From Chitinophaga pinensis (lineage in GTDB: Bacteria; Bacteroidota; Bacteroidia; Flavobacteriales; Flavobacteriaceae): a DNA stretch of 10,014 nucleotides. A model generated the notes under the pieces. It was not told the DNA's origin. It was given only the letters and a program-made list of their open reading frames with translations, and did not search any database. The stretch is from the NCBI GenBank assembly GCA_943324925.2, contig CALPNL020000060.1, forward strand, positions 1-10,014. The letters are read 5' to 3'. Shown here one piece after another: positions 1 through 5,981 of the stretch. A program made the position numbers and the translations under genes. How positions within the stretch are numbered: the stretch's first letter is position 1; each line of letters starts with the position of its first letter.

Positions 1-12
1 AACTCTTGACAT
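1..12 (-). CDS. rpmB: 50S ribosomal protein L28, first four codons only (cut by window edge)
   Basis: Read on the minus strand, the last twelve bases before the left edge are ATG TCA AGA GTT, giving Met-Ser-Arg-Val, which is how flavobacterial L28 begins. A Bacteroidota-type promoter lies about 37 bases upstream. From general knowledge of flavobacterial gene order, cinA is commonly followed in the same direction by rpmB and rpmG, which fits. Only four residues are visible, so the identification rests on the start, the promoter and synteny rather than on homology. Confidence 0.6.
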
Positions 13-48
13 TATGCTTATCTTTTATCGTTATTCAAAATCAGGGTG

Positions 49-80
49 CAAAGAAACAAAAAATAAACCTATTATACAAA
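49..80 (-). promoter_or_regulatory. Bacteroidota-type promoter for rpmB
   Basis: On the minus strand TTTG (positions 80-77) is followed after exactly 20 bases by TTTCTTTG (56-49), one mismatch from the TAnnTTTG -7 consensus. Transcription would start near position 43 and leave a leader of about 30 bases before the rpmB ATG. It lies just past the cinA stop codon, so the ribosomal gene need not depend on read-through from cinA. Confidence 0.5.
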
Positions 81-84
81 ATTA

Positions 85-1338
85 TTAAAGTACATTTTTT
101 AAAATTTCTTTCTGAAGCATTTCAAAAGCCTTATTTACAGCCCTATCTATCACTTTTACACGCGGTTGACCAAAGTTAAATTCTTCAACAATTAGGTCAT
201 TTGGAGTCGCAATTGCTATAAAAACGGTCCCAATTTCTGAATTTCCATCTCCTTTTGAAGGTCCAGCATTACCCGTAGTGGCAATAGCATAATCGGTATT
301 CATCATCTTTTTGGCAGCCAAAGCCATTTCTTTTGCTACTTCAAAACTCACCACAGAATGCTCTTTTATTAATTCTGAAGAAATTCCAAGCACCGAAATT
401 TTTGTTTCTGTCGCATAACTCACCACACTTCCCTTAAAATAATTCGACGCTCCAGGAACCGATGTTATCACTTGGGAAATTTTTCCTCCGGTACAACTTT
501 CTGCAGTTGCCAAGGTGGCGTTTTTACTCGTTAACAATCGCCCAAGCATCACTTCAATTGTTTCCTCTTCTTCGTAACCAACAATAATATCTCCTATTAA
601 TTGAGTTAAAGAAAGTACATTTTCATTGATTTTTTGTTCCAATAATTCTTTGTCAATTCCTCTTGCCGAAAGTCGCAATCTCACCCTTCCAGGACTTGGC
701 AAATAAGCCAATTTAATAAATTCCGGTAAATTATTTTCCCAATCTTCAATTCGTTCTGCAACCAAACTCTCCCCTTGCCCGTAAGTCAGAATTGTTTTAT
801 GTATAATATAGGGACGCTTGTATTCTTGTACTATTTTTGGAATAATCCCATTTTCAACTATATATTTCATTTCATAAGGAACTCCTGGCAACGAAATATA
901 AACAGTATTTTCTTTTTTCATCCACATCCCAGGAGCTGTCCCCACGGCATTATGTAGCACAATACATTTTGAAGGAACCAATGCCTGGTCTTTATTCATT
1001 TGCGAAGCAGGACGATTCATCGCCTTTTCAATCAATTCAATAACATGTTTTTCAACTTCTTCGTTTCTAACCAACTGATCTTCAAAATACTCACAAAAGG
1101 TATGTTTGGTAATATCGTCTTTCGTTGGTCCGAGGCCTCCGGTGATTAAAACCAAATCGACTTGGTTTTGTAGTTTGGCAAACGTCTCTAAAATGTGATT
1201 TTTATTATCACTAATAGAGATCATTTCATGAATATCAACCCCAATTTTATCCAATGATTTTGCAATAAAACCTGAATTGGTGTCTACAATTTGACCAATT
1301 AATATCTCGTCTCCAATGGTGATTATTGCTGCTTTCAT
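85..1338 (-). CDS. cinA: CinA-family protein (NMN deamidase / ADP-ribose pyrophosphatase type)
   Basis: Full-length (417 aa) two-domain CinA protein. Residues about 1-170 form the MoCF-like COG1058 domain, with the N-terminal strand AAIITIGDEIL, then TNSGFIA and TGGLGPTKDD at 66-75. Residues about 260-415 form the PncC-like domain, with ATAESCTGGKIS at 277-288 and TTGNAGPSKGDG at 354-365. By family knowledge the PncC domain hydrolyses nicotinamide mononucleotide to nicotinate mononucleotide in pyridine nucleotide salvage, and the N-terminal domain acts on ADP-ribose; both are cytoplasmic. The competence-related name is historical, and nothing here suggests a competence role. It is the last gene of a minus-strand run, 24 bases after the HPt gene, and is probably co-transcribed with it. 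No promoter of its own was found. All key motifs look intact. Confidence 0.95.
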   Translation of the reverse strand: MKAAIITIGDEILIGQIVDTNSGFIAKSLDKIGVDIHEMISISDNKNHILETFAKLQNQVDLVLITGGLGPTKDDITKHTFCEYFEDQLVRNEEVEKHVIELIEKAMNRPASQMNKDQALVPSKCIVLHNAVGTAPGMWMKKENTVYISLPGVPYEMKYIVENGIIPKIVQEYKRPYIIHKTILTYGQGESLVAERIEDWENNLPEFIKLAYLPSPGRVRLRLSARGIDKELLEQKINENVLSLTQLIGDIIVGYEEEETIEVMLGRLLTSKNATLATAESCTGGKISQVITSVPGASNYFKGSVVSYATETKISVLGISSELIKEHSVVSFEVAKEMALAAKKMMNTDYAIATTGNAGPSKGDGNSEIGTVFIAIATPNDLIVEEFNFGQPRVKVIDRAVNKAFEMLQKEILKNVL

Positions 1339-1362
1339 AAATGAAATTGATAAATAGTATGT

Positions 1363-1722
1363 TTAAATTTTGGCGTTTTTTAAGTTGAAATCCTTTTTGA
1401 TTTCCTTAATGGCTTTTTCAATTCGCTCAGAAGCACTTCTATAAAGTTCAATAACTTCCTTCTTTTTTCCCAATGATTTCGCCCAAAGTTCTATTAATAT
1501 TACTTCATCTAAAGCAATATTCAAACTCAATAAATCCAATGATGGTTTTATTTTATGAGCGTAATCAAAACATTTTTGATGGTTTTTTTCTTCAATGGCT
1601 ACCTTAATATGATCCAAATCAATTGGAGTGTCAAAAACGAATACTTTCACTATTTGGTGAACAAAATCAGGATCATTATCTGAAATCGCGTATACTTTTG
1701 CTAAATTGTAATGTAGTGCCAT
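1363..1722 (-). CDS. Small HPt (histidine phosphotransfer) domain protein
   Basis: A 119-residue soluble, mostly helical protein that is little more than one HPt domain. The HPt signature is at 55-61 (AHKIKPS); His56 is the predicted phospho-acceptor, followed by the usual basic and small residues. The charged C-terminal tail (about 95-119) reads as a helix. HPt proteins relay phosphate between receiver domains of multistep phosphorelays; no histidine kinase or receiver gene is in the window, so its partner is unknown. Its ATG overlaps the stop of the upstream hydrolase gene by one base (TAATG), which suggests translational coupling, and cinA follows 24 bases later. The domain call is fairly secure from the motif and size; the pathway is not known. 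Confidence 0.8.
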   Translation of the reverse strand: MALHYNLAKVYAISDNDPDFVHQIVKVFVFDTPIDLDHIKVAIEEKNHQKCFDYAHKIKPSLDLLSLNIALDEVILIELWAKSLGKKKEVIELYRSASERIEKAIKEIKKDFNLKNAKI

Positions 1723-2333
1723 TATTTTACTTGAATTCGAAACAATTTATTTCCTTCTAAAAACCCTTCTAAAACATCATCCGGACGAACAACGGCAACG
1801 CCTTCCGGTGTACCAGTGAAAATGATATCACCAATTTTAAGGGTGAAAAATTGGGAAACATACGCAATCAATTCGTCTATTTTCCACAACATAAAACTCG
1901 TATTCCCTTTTTGAACCGTAACTCCGTTATTCGTAAGTTCAAAATTAATATTATCTAACGATTTAAAGTCATTTTTAGAGACAAAATCTCCTATCACCGC
2001 CGAGCCATCAAATGCCTTCGCTTTTTCCCAAGAAAGTCCTTTATCTTTTAGTTTTTGCTGCAAATCTCTCGCGGTGAAATCAATTCCAACACTAATTTCA
2101 TCATAATATTTGTGCGCAAATTTAGGTTCAATATATTTCCCAACCTTGTTAATCTTAACAATAACCTCTAATTCATGGTGAATATCTTCCGAAAATTCCG
2201 GTATCACAAACGGATGTTGCTTCAACAAAATCGCCGAATCTGGCTTCATAAAAACTACGGGTTCATCAGGCCGTTCATTCTGTAATTCTTCAATGTGCTT
2301 GGTATAATTCCTACCGATACAAATTATTTTCAT
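1722..2333 (-). CDS. Fumarylacetoacetate hydrolase (FAH) family protein, acylpyruvase/oxaloacetate decarboxylase-like
   Basis: A 203-residue protein covering the compact FAH catalytic fold, of YcgM/FAHD1 size. Starting from MKIICIGRNY, metal-ligand residues are visible in HHELEV (Glu54, Glu56) and GIDFTARD (Asp85). The SWEKAKAFDG segment (101-110) and TGTPEGV (173-179) complete the family pattern. Such enzymes cleave C-C bonds of acylpyruvates or decarboxylate oxaloacetate using Mg2+ or Mn2+; the exact substrate cannot be read from sequence. I chose the ATG at 2333 because the protein begins with the family's own first strand there. The upstream in-frame ATG at 2363 would add ten unrelated residues encoded next to a palindromic repeat. 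The stop overlaps the ATG of the HPt gene, so the two are probably translated together. No own promoter is evident; transcription may come through the repeat from the exonuclease gene. Confidence 0.9.
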   Translation of the reverse strand: MKIICIGRNYTKHIEELQNERPDEPVVFMKPDSAILLKQHPFVIPEFSEDIHHELEVIVKINKVGKYIEPKFAHKYYDEISVGIDFTARDLQQKLKDKGLSWEKAKAFDGSAVIGDFVSKNDFKSLDNINFELTNNGVTVQKGNTSFMLWKIDELIAYVSQFFTLKIGDIIFTGTPEGVAVVRPDDVLEGFLEGNKLFRIQVK

Positions 2334-2350
2334 TTTTATTGAGCTTTTTA

Positions 2351-2444
2351 CTGCGTCAGTCACTGCGTTCGTGTCCCGATATTCGTTTTAATCCTCGCAT
2401 AAAAGCGAGGGATTTCCACTGCTTCCGGAGCATCGGGACGGGAC
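2351..2444. repeat. GC-richer palindromic intergenic repeat (REP/BIME-like)
   Basis: This element fills most of the gap between the exonuclease and FAH-family genes and is clearly richer in G+C than its surroundings. It has nested symmetry. The outer arms GTCCCGAT (2373-2380) and ATCGGGAC (2432-2439) are perfect inverted copies. Inside them CCTCGC (2393-2398) and GCGAGG (2405-2410) form a tight hairpin with a six-base loop. A tandem GGGAC GGGAC closes the right side (2435-2444), and CTGCGTCAGTCACTGCG lies on the left. This layout resembles the dispersed repeats with TCCCGAT/ATCGGGA arms that I associate with Flavobacterium intergenic regions. Copy number cannot be judged from one window. Confidence 0.6.
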
Positions 2445-2476
2445 TAGGATATTTTGTTTAAATCAACTAATCGTTC

Positions 2477-3247
2477 TTATTTTGTATTCAATTTTCTTAA
2501 CTTAATAGCTGTCAGAATTTTCTTGGTATACAATGGAAAATCAGCGTTTTGAATCCAACTGTAATAACCTGGCTCAGCTTCCAAAACAGCATTTACTTTT
2601 ACCCCTTTGTGTTTTCCAAAATTAAAAACCTCATCGCCATCTTCATCAAAAGCAATCATTCCTGCAAAATCAGCGTTCTTTTTTCTAGTGGTAAATTCTG
2701 ATAAAGCTTTCATGTCGTTTTCCAAATCGGAATAACGATCCAATTGGGCTTTTAATATCTCGTAAGTCGCCATGGTATCGGCTTCAGCTGAATGAGCATT
2801 CACCAAATCTTCACCACAATAAAATTTCAATGCCGCACTCAACGTTCGTTCTTCCTTTTTATGAAAAACCGTTTGAACATCAACAGAAACTCGTCCTTTC
2901 ATGTCAAAATCAACTCCTGCTCGCAACAATTCTTCCGCCAATAAAGGAATATCAAATCGATCTGAATTGTAACCCGCTAAATCACTGTCTTTAATCATAT
3001 TGTAAATGACTGGAGCCAGTTTTTTAAAGGTAGGTTCGTTGGCCACTTTTTCATTAGATATCCCATGAACAGCTGTCGATTCCGGCGGAATTGGAACCGT
3101 AGGATTAACTAACCACGTTTTACTTTCCTTATTCCCATTTGGAAAAACCTTAAAAATCGCAATTTCTACAATTCTATCTTTAGCCACATCTATACCGGTA
3201 GTTTCAAGATCAAAAAAGCAAATCGGTCGGGTTAATTTTAATTCCAT
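2477..3247 (-). CDS. DnaQ-like DEDDh 3'-5' exonuclease with C-terminal ExoX-like domain
   Basis: A 256-residue protein. The exonuclease domain (about 7-170) shows every DEDDh element: Exo I FDLETTG (Asp13, Glu15), Exo II GYNSDRFDIPLL (Asp99) and Exo III HSAEAD (His152, Asp157). A second small domain, about 205-250, has the FxFGKHKG...PGYYSWI...F pattern found at the C-terminus of ExoX-like proteins. By family knowledge it degrades DNA or RNA from the 3' end with two metal ions, in proofreading or repair. It is shorter than the PolC-type polymerase and has no polymerase domain, so it is a stand-alone nuclease or an epsilon-like subunit; the C-terminal domain argues for an ExoX-like repair role. 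A possible -7 box is 19 bases upstream. The preceding gene ends in a terminator, so this gene probably starts its own transcript. Confidence 0.9.
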   Translation of the reverse strand: MELKLTRPICFFDLETTGIDVAKDRIVEIAIFKVFPNGNKESKTWLVNPTVPIPPESTAVHGISNEKVANEPTFKKLAPVIYNMIKDSDLAGYNSDRFDIPLLAEELLRAGVDFDMKGRVSVDVQTVFHKKEERTLSAALKFYCGEDLVNAHSAEADTMATYEILKAQLDRYSDLENDMKALSEFTTRKKNADFAGMIAFDEDGDEVFNFGKHKGVKVNAVLEAEPGYYSWIQNADFPLYTKKILTAIKLRKLNTK

Positions 3248-3266
3248 GGTTTATTATTTTAAAAAA

Positions 3267-3274
3267 CAAATATA
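3267..3274 (-). promoter_or_regulatory. Candidate -7 element for the exonuclease gene
   Basis: The minus-strand octamer TATATTTG matches TAnnTTTG exactly and lies 19 bases before the ATG, which would give a leader of about a dozen bases. No TTG is present at the expected distance upstream, so only half of the promoter is supported. It sits between the E2 terminator and the start codon, where a promoter is expected. Confidence 0.4.
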
Positions 3275-3291
3275 CTTTTATAATACAATAT

Positions 3292-3329
3292 AAAAAATAA
3301 AAAACCCAACTGAATGAACAGCTGGGTTT
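3292..3329 (-). terminator. Intrinsic terminator after the E2 gene
   Basis: On the minus strand AAACCCA (3329-3323) pairs with TGGGTTT (3308-3302), with two further pairs above one mismatch and a loop of about eight bases. A T-rich tract interrupted by one A follows. It begins about 28 bases after the E2 stop codon. This is the clearest rho-independent terminator in the window and separates E2 from the exonuclease gene. Confidence 0.8.
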
Positions 3330-3356
3330 CAAAAATATAATTTAATTTAAGAAGAA

Positions 3357-4646
3357 TTAAAATTCTCTATTGATGTCAAATGCTTCCAGATAATCGGCTA
3401 CGCGTTTCACAAAACTTCCACCAAGCGCTCCGTCCACCACGCGGTGATCGTAACTGTGTGACAAAAACATTTTATTGCGAATTCCGATGAAATCTCCTTC
3501 TGGAGTTTCAATAACTGCTGGCACTTTACGAATAGCGCCCAATGCCAAAATACCCACTTGCGGTTGATTGATAATTGGGGTTCCAAAAACACTTCCGAAG
3601 GTTCCTACATTGGTTACCGTATAAGTTCCTCCTTGCGTATCGTCGGGTTTCAGCTTTCCTTCTTTCGCTCGGTTTCCTAAATCGTTAACCGCTTTGGCCA
3701 TTCCAACTAAATTCAACTGGTCGGCATTTTTTATTACCGGAACAATCAAATTGCCGTTTGGTAACGCCGCAGCCATTCCCAAATTGATGTTTTTCTTTTT
3801 GATAATATATTCGCCATCAACAGAAATATTCATTCCTGGAAAATCTTTTAACGCTTTGGCAACTGCTTCCATAAAAATTGGAGTAAAAGTCAGCTTCTCA
3901 CCTTCTCTCTTTTCAAAAGCATTTTTATTTTTCTCACGCCATTTCCAAATATTGGTTACATCCACTTCAATAAAGGACTGCACATGAGCAGAAGTATTGA
4001 TTGAAGCCATCATGTATCCTGAAATCAGCTTGCGCATTCTATCCATTTCCACAATTTCATCTCCTCCATTAACAGAAACTGGAGCTGCTTTAGTTTGTTG
4101 GTTGCTCGTTGTTGAAATGGAAACTGGAGCAGCAACATTAGAATTACGATTCTCAACGAATTTTAAAATATCTTCTTTAGTCACTCGACCCTCTTTTCCT
4201 GAACCATTTATAGCTTCTAATTCTGCTAATGAAATACCCTCTTGCTTGGCAATATTTTTAACTAAGGGGGAAAAGAATTTATCGGAACTTGAAAAATTAG
4301 CCGTTTCAGAAACCACAGCAACAGCTTTTTCAATTATTTCTTCAACAGCAACAATGCTTTCAGGAGCAACTTCTGGAATTACGATAACTGGAGCAGCACC
4401 ATGAGCTTCGGTTTCAATAATCGCAATTGTTTGTCCTACTTTAACAATGTCGTTTACATTAAACAGTATTTCAGATAAAACACCAGAAATTTCAGAAGGA
4501 ATTTCACTATCCACTTTGTCGGTAGCAATTTCTAAAACCGCTTCATCGATTTCTATTTTATCTCCAACTTTCTTTAACCAATTGGTAATCGTCGCTTCTG
4601 CAACGCTTTCTCCCATTTTTGGTAATTTCAATTCAAACTTTGCCAT
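3357..4646 (-). CDS. Dihydrolipoamide acyltransferase, E2 subunit of a 2-oxo acid dehydrogenase complex
   Basis: A 429-residue E2 protein with the standard layout. A single lipoyl domain covers about 1-80, with the lipoylated lysine in ATDKVDS (Lys44). An Ala/Pro/Val-rich linker follows, then a peripheral subunit-binding domain at about 126-164 (SPLVKNIAKQEG...GRVTKEDI). A second linker leads to the catalytic domain from about 195, with the active-site motif DHRVVDG (His401, Asp405). E2 transfers acyl groups from the lipoyl arm to CoA and forms the core of the complex. One lipoyl domain and the overall length suggest the branched-chain complex (or an OdhB-like role) rather than the longer pyruvate-type E2, but the substrate is inferred. 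No E1 or E3 gene is adjacent, so the complex is encoded at scattered loci. It is probably a single-gene unit, with a TAATTTTG box upstream and a terminator downstream. Confidence 0.93.
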   Translation of the reverse strand: MAKFELKLPKMGESVAEATITNWLKKVGDKIEIDEAVLEIATDKVDSEIPSEISGVLSEILFNVNDIVKVGQTIAIIETEAHGAAPVIVIPEVAPESIVAVEEIIEKAVAVVSETANFSSSDKFFSPLVKNIAKQEGISLAELEAINGSGKEGRVTKEDILKFVENRNSNVAAPVSISTTSNQQTKAAPVSVNGGDEIVEMDRMRKLISGYMMASINTSAHVQSFIEVDVTNIWKWREKNKNAFEKREGEKLTFTPIFMEAVAKALKDFPGMNISVDGEYIIKKKNINLGMAAALPNGNLIVPVIKNADQLNLVGMAKAVNDLGNRAKEGKLKPDDTQGGTYTVTNVGTFGSVFGTPIINQPQVGILALGAIRKVPAVIETPEGDFIGIRNKMFLSHSYDHRVVDGALGGSFVKRVADYLEAFDINREF

Positions 4647-4683
4647 ATTCTTAAACTAAAGTTGTTTTTGTGTATTCGTTTTG

Positions 4684-4691
4684 CAAAATTA
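4684..4691 (-). promoter_or_regulatory. Candidate -7 element for the E2 gene
   Basis: The minus-strand octamer TAATTTTG matches TAnnTTTG exactly, 37 bases before the E2 ATG, implying a leader of about 30 bases. The nearest upstream TTG is 25 bases away rather than 19-20, so the -33 element is weak or absent. Confidence 0.4.
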
Positions 4692-4728
4692 CTAATTAAT
4701 ATGAATAATTACTGCACAATATGAAATA

Positions 4729-5889
4729 TTAGTCAATTTTTACAATTATTCCTTTGTCGTTGCTATTGTTACTTCCAATCATAAATAACGTGTTCTTAGG
4801 AATAATCTTAAAGGTAAAACCTTGATTTTTATGAGTTTCTAAAAAGGAAATAATCGCTTTTAATGAAAATGAAGCATTATCCAATAAAATCTCTGTTGGC
4901 TTTAAACTTATATTTCTATGCGAAAATAAGGCATTTGAATCTAATTTAGTTTCCCAAATTAATTTTTTATTCAATTGTTTTTCCAGTTTATTCTTCAAAT
5001 TTTCATCCTCCGAAATCAAAATGTAATTCTCCACTTCGATTGGATTTACTTTTCCTTGATTTTTTTTTATTAATGCAAAAAACAACGCTCCTGTTTTCAT
5101 GAAATAATCAAAAATAGCTGAACTCTTATAGTGTTTATTATAAAAAAACTGCATCGCCTCTCGAAATCGCTTCATGTATAAACCATCTTTAACAGTACTT
5201 TCCCCTTTATAATGTATAACGGAAGTTTCATGAAAGTAATAATTCGATTTTCCGCGTTTCAAGGCCATGTATGACAAATCAATATCGTCAGAATACATAA
5301 AGCAATTTTCATCAAAACCACCAATTTCATTATACAAATCGCGCTTCATTATCATAAATGCACCAACTAGAATCTCCACTTTACCCGTTTCGTTTTCAGA
5401 TAAATGTTGCACATAATATCGATTGAAAAGTTTCCAATTTGGAAATAATTTATAAAGTCCAAAAATTTTGGTTAATGCTACAAATGGTGTTGGAATACCT
5501 CGTTTACTTTCTGGTAAAAAATTTCCAGAACCGTCTATCAATTTACATCCTACAATTCCAAGGTTTTCTTGCTTTTCAGCAAATGTGAGAATCTTTTCGA
5601 AAGTATCTTCTGCAACAACAGTATCTGGATTCAAAATACAAATGTACTTGCCATTGGCCTGAGCCACTCCAATATTATTGCCTTTTGGAAATCCTAAATT
5701 AGAATTATTTTTAATGAGCTTGACTCCTAGAAAACGAGACCTAATCATTTCGCAACTGTCATCAGATGAATGATTATCAACTACAATAATTTCGCTATCA
5801 ATATTGGTAAGTGCTTCTTGAACACTAGCAACACATTGCTCCAAAAAGTAGCGAACATTATAATTAAGGATGATTACTGATAATTGCAT
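4729..5889 (-). CDS. Glycosyltransferase family 2 protein with an extra C-terminal domain
   Basis: A 386-residue protein. Residues about 1-240 are a GT-A family 2 glycosyltransferase of the rhamnosyltransferase-like group. Visible motifs are SVIILNYN at the start, VVDNHSSD (37-44), LGFPKGNN (65-72), the metal/nucleotide motif NPDT (87-90), GAFMIMKR (176-183), and GGFDENCFMYSDDIDLS (190-206) with the catalytic-type acidic cluster. It likely moves a sugar from a nucleotide donor to a cell-surface glycan on the cytoplasmic face; donor and acceptor are unknown. Residues about 285-386 form a separate module with alternating strand/helix pattern, ending in FMIGSNNSNDKG. There is no clear membrane helix, although 264-275 is hydrophobic. 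The gene is divergent from the ABC-F gene and has a full promoter match almost touching its ATG. Confidence 0.9.
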   Translation of the reverse strand: MQLSVIILNYNVRYFLEQCVASVQEALTNIDSEIIVVDNHSSDDSCEMIRSRFLGVKLIKNNSNLGFPKGNNIGVAQANGKYICILNPDTVVAEDTFEKILTFAEKQENLGIVGCKLIDGSGNFLPESKRGIPTPFVALTKIFGLYKLFPNWKLFNRYYVQHLSENETGKVEILVGAFMIMKRDLYNEIGGFDENCFMYSDDIDLSYMALKRGKSNYYFHETSVIHYKGESTVKDGLYMKRFREAMQFFYNKHYKSSAIFDYFMKTGALFFALIKKNQGKVNPIEVENYILISEDENLKNKLEKQLNKKLIWETKLDSNALFSHRNISLKPTEILLDNASFSLKAIISFLETHKNQGFTFKIIPKNTLFMIGSNNSNDKGIIVKID

Positions 5890-5893
5890 TTTT

Positions 5894-5925
5894 CAAAGAT
5901 ATATTTTAAGTTGTAAAGTTGCAAA
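5894..5925 (-). promoter_or_regulatory. Promoter of the glycosyltransferase gene, nearly leaderless
   Basis: On the minus strand TTTG (5925-5922), 20 bases, then TATCTTTG (5901-5894) is a complete Bacteroidota promoter match. Only four bases separate the -7 box from the ATG at 5889, so transcription would begin at or next to the start codon. The -33 element lies inside the short tandem repeat at 5910-5947. Confidence 0.6.
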
Positions 5926-5947
5926 GTTTCAAAGCAACAAGTTTCAA
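5910..5947. repeat. Short degenerate 8-bp tandem repeat between divergent genes
   Basis: Successive units read GTTGTAAA, GTTGCAAA, GTTTCAAA, then two seven-base units GCAACAA and GTTTCAA. The first three are in exact 8-base register with one change each. The tract covers the -33 region of the glycosyltransferase promoter and lies just upstream of the ABC-F -7 box, so it could influence both divergent promoters, or be neutral low-complexity sequence. Confidence 0.5.
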
Positions 5948-5957
5948 TACAATAGCT

Positions 5958-5965
5958 TACTTTTG
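5958..5965 (+). promoter_or_regulatory. Candidate -7 element for the ABC-F gene
   Basis: TACTTTTG is an exact TAnnTTTG match, 16 bases before the GTG start at 5982. Transcription from here would start near 5970, so the coding region cannot begin upstream of it; this supports the GTG start. No TTG sits at the expected -33 position, so the upstream half is weak. Confidence 0.5.
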
Positions 5966-5981
5966 CAAAAAAATTACACTT

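Noticed and set aside
2334..2363. Ten-residue upstream extension of the FAH-family protein from the ATG at 2363
   Set aside because: The extension borders and partly uses the palindromic repeat, has no family similarity, and the conserved N-terminus starts at 2333.
3407..3592. Alternative-frame minus-strand frame inside the E2 catalytic domain
   Set aside because: It is an out-of-frame shadow of the DHRVVDG region with no recognisable domain.
3997..4404. Plus-strand open frame of 135 codons opposite the E2 gene
   Set aside because: It is antisense to the lipoyl, linker and subunit-binding domain region of a well-supported gene. Its Ser/Thr/Ile-rich composition mirrors the opposite strand, and no promoter or homology is visible. 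The other antisense frames inside E2, cinA, the glycosyltransferase, uup and the ABC ATPase were dropped for the same reason.
4692..4728. AT-rich symmetric sequence between the glycosyltransferase stop and the E2 promoter as a terminator
   Set aside because: The repeats (such as TAATTA) are short A-T palindromes without a stable stem or following T tract, so I could not support a terminator.
5919..5981. Longer N-terminus for the ABC-F protein from a TTG at 5919 (21 extra residues)
   Set aside because: The extra residues run through the 8-bp tandem repeat and a TAnnTTTG box, and the ABC-F family's first strand starts at GTG 5982.
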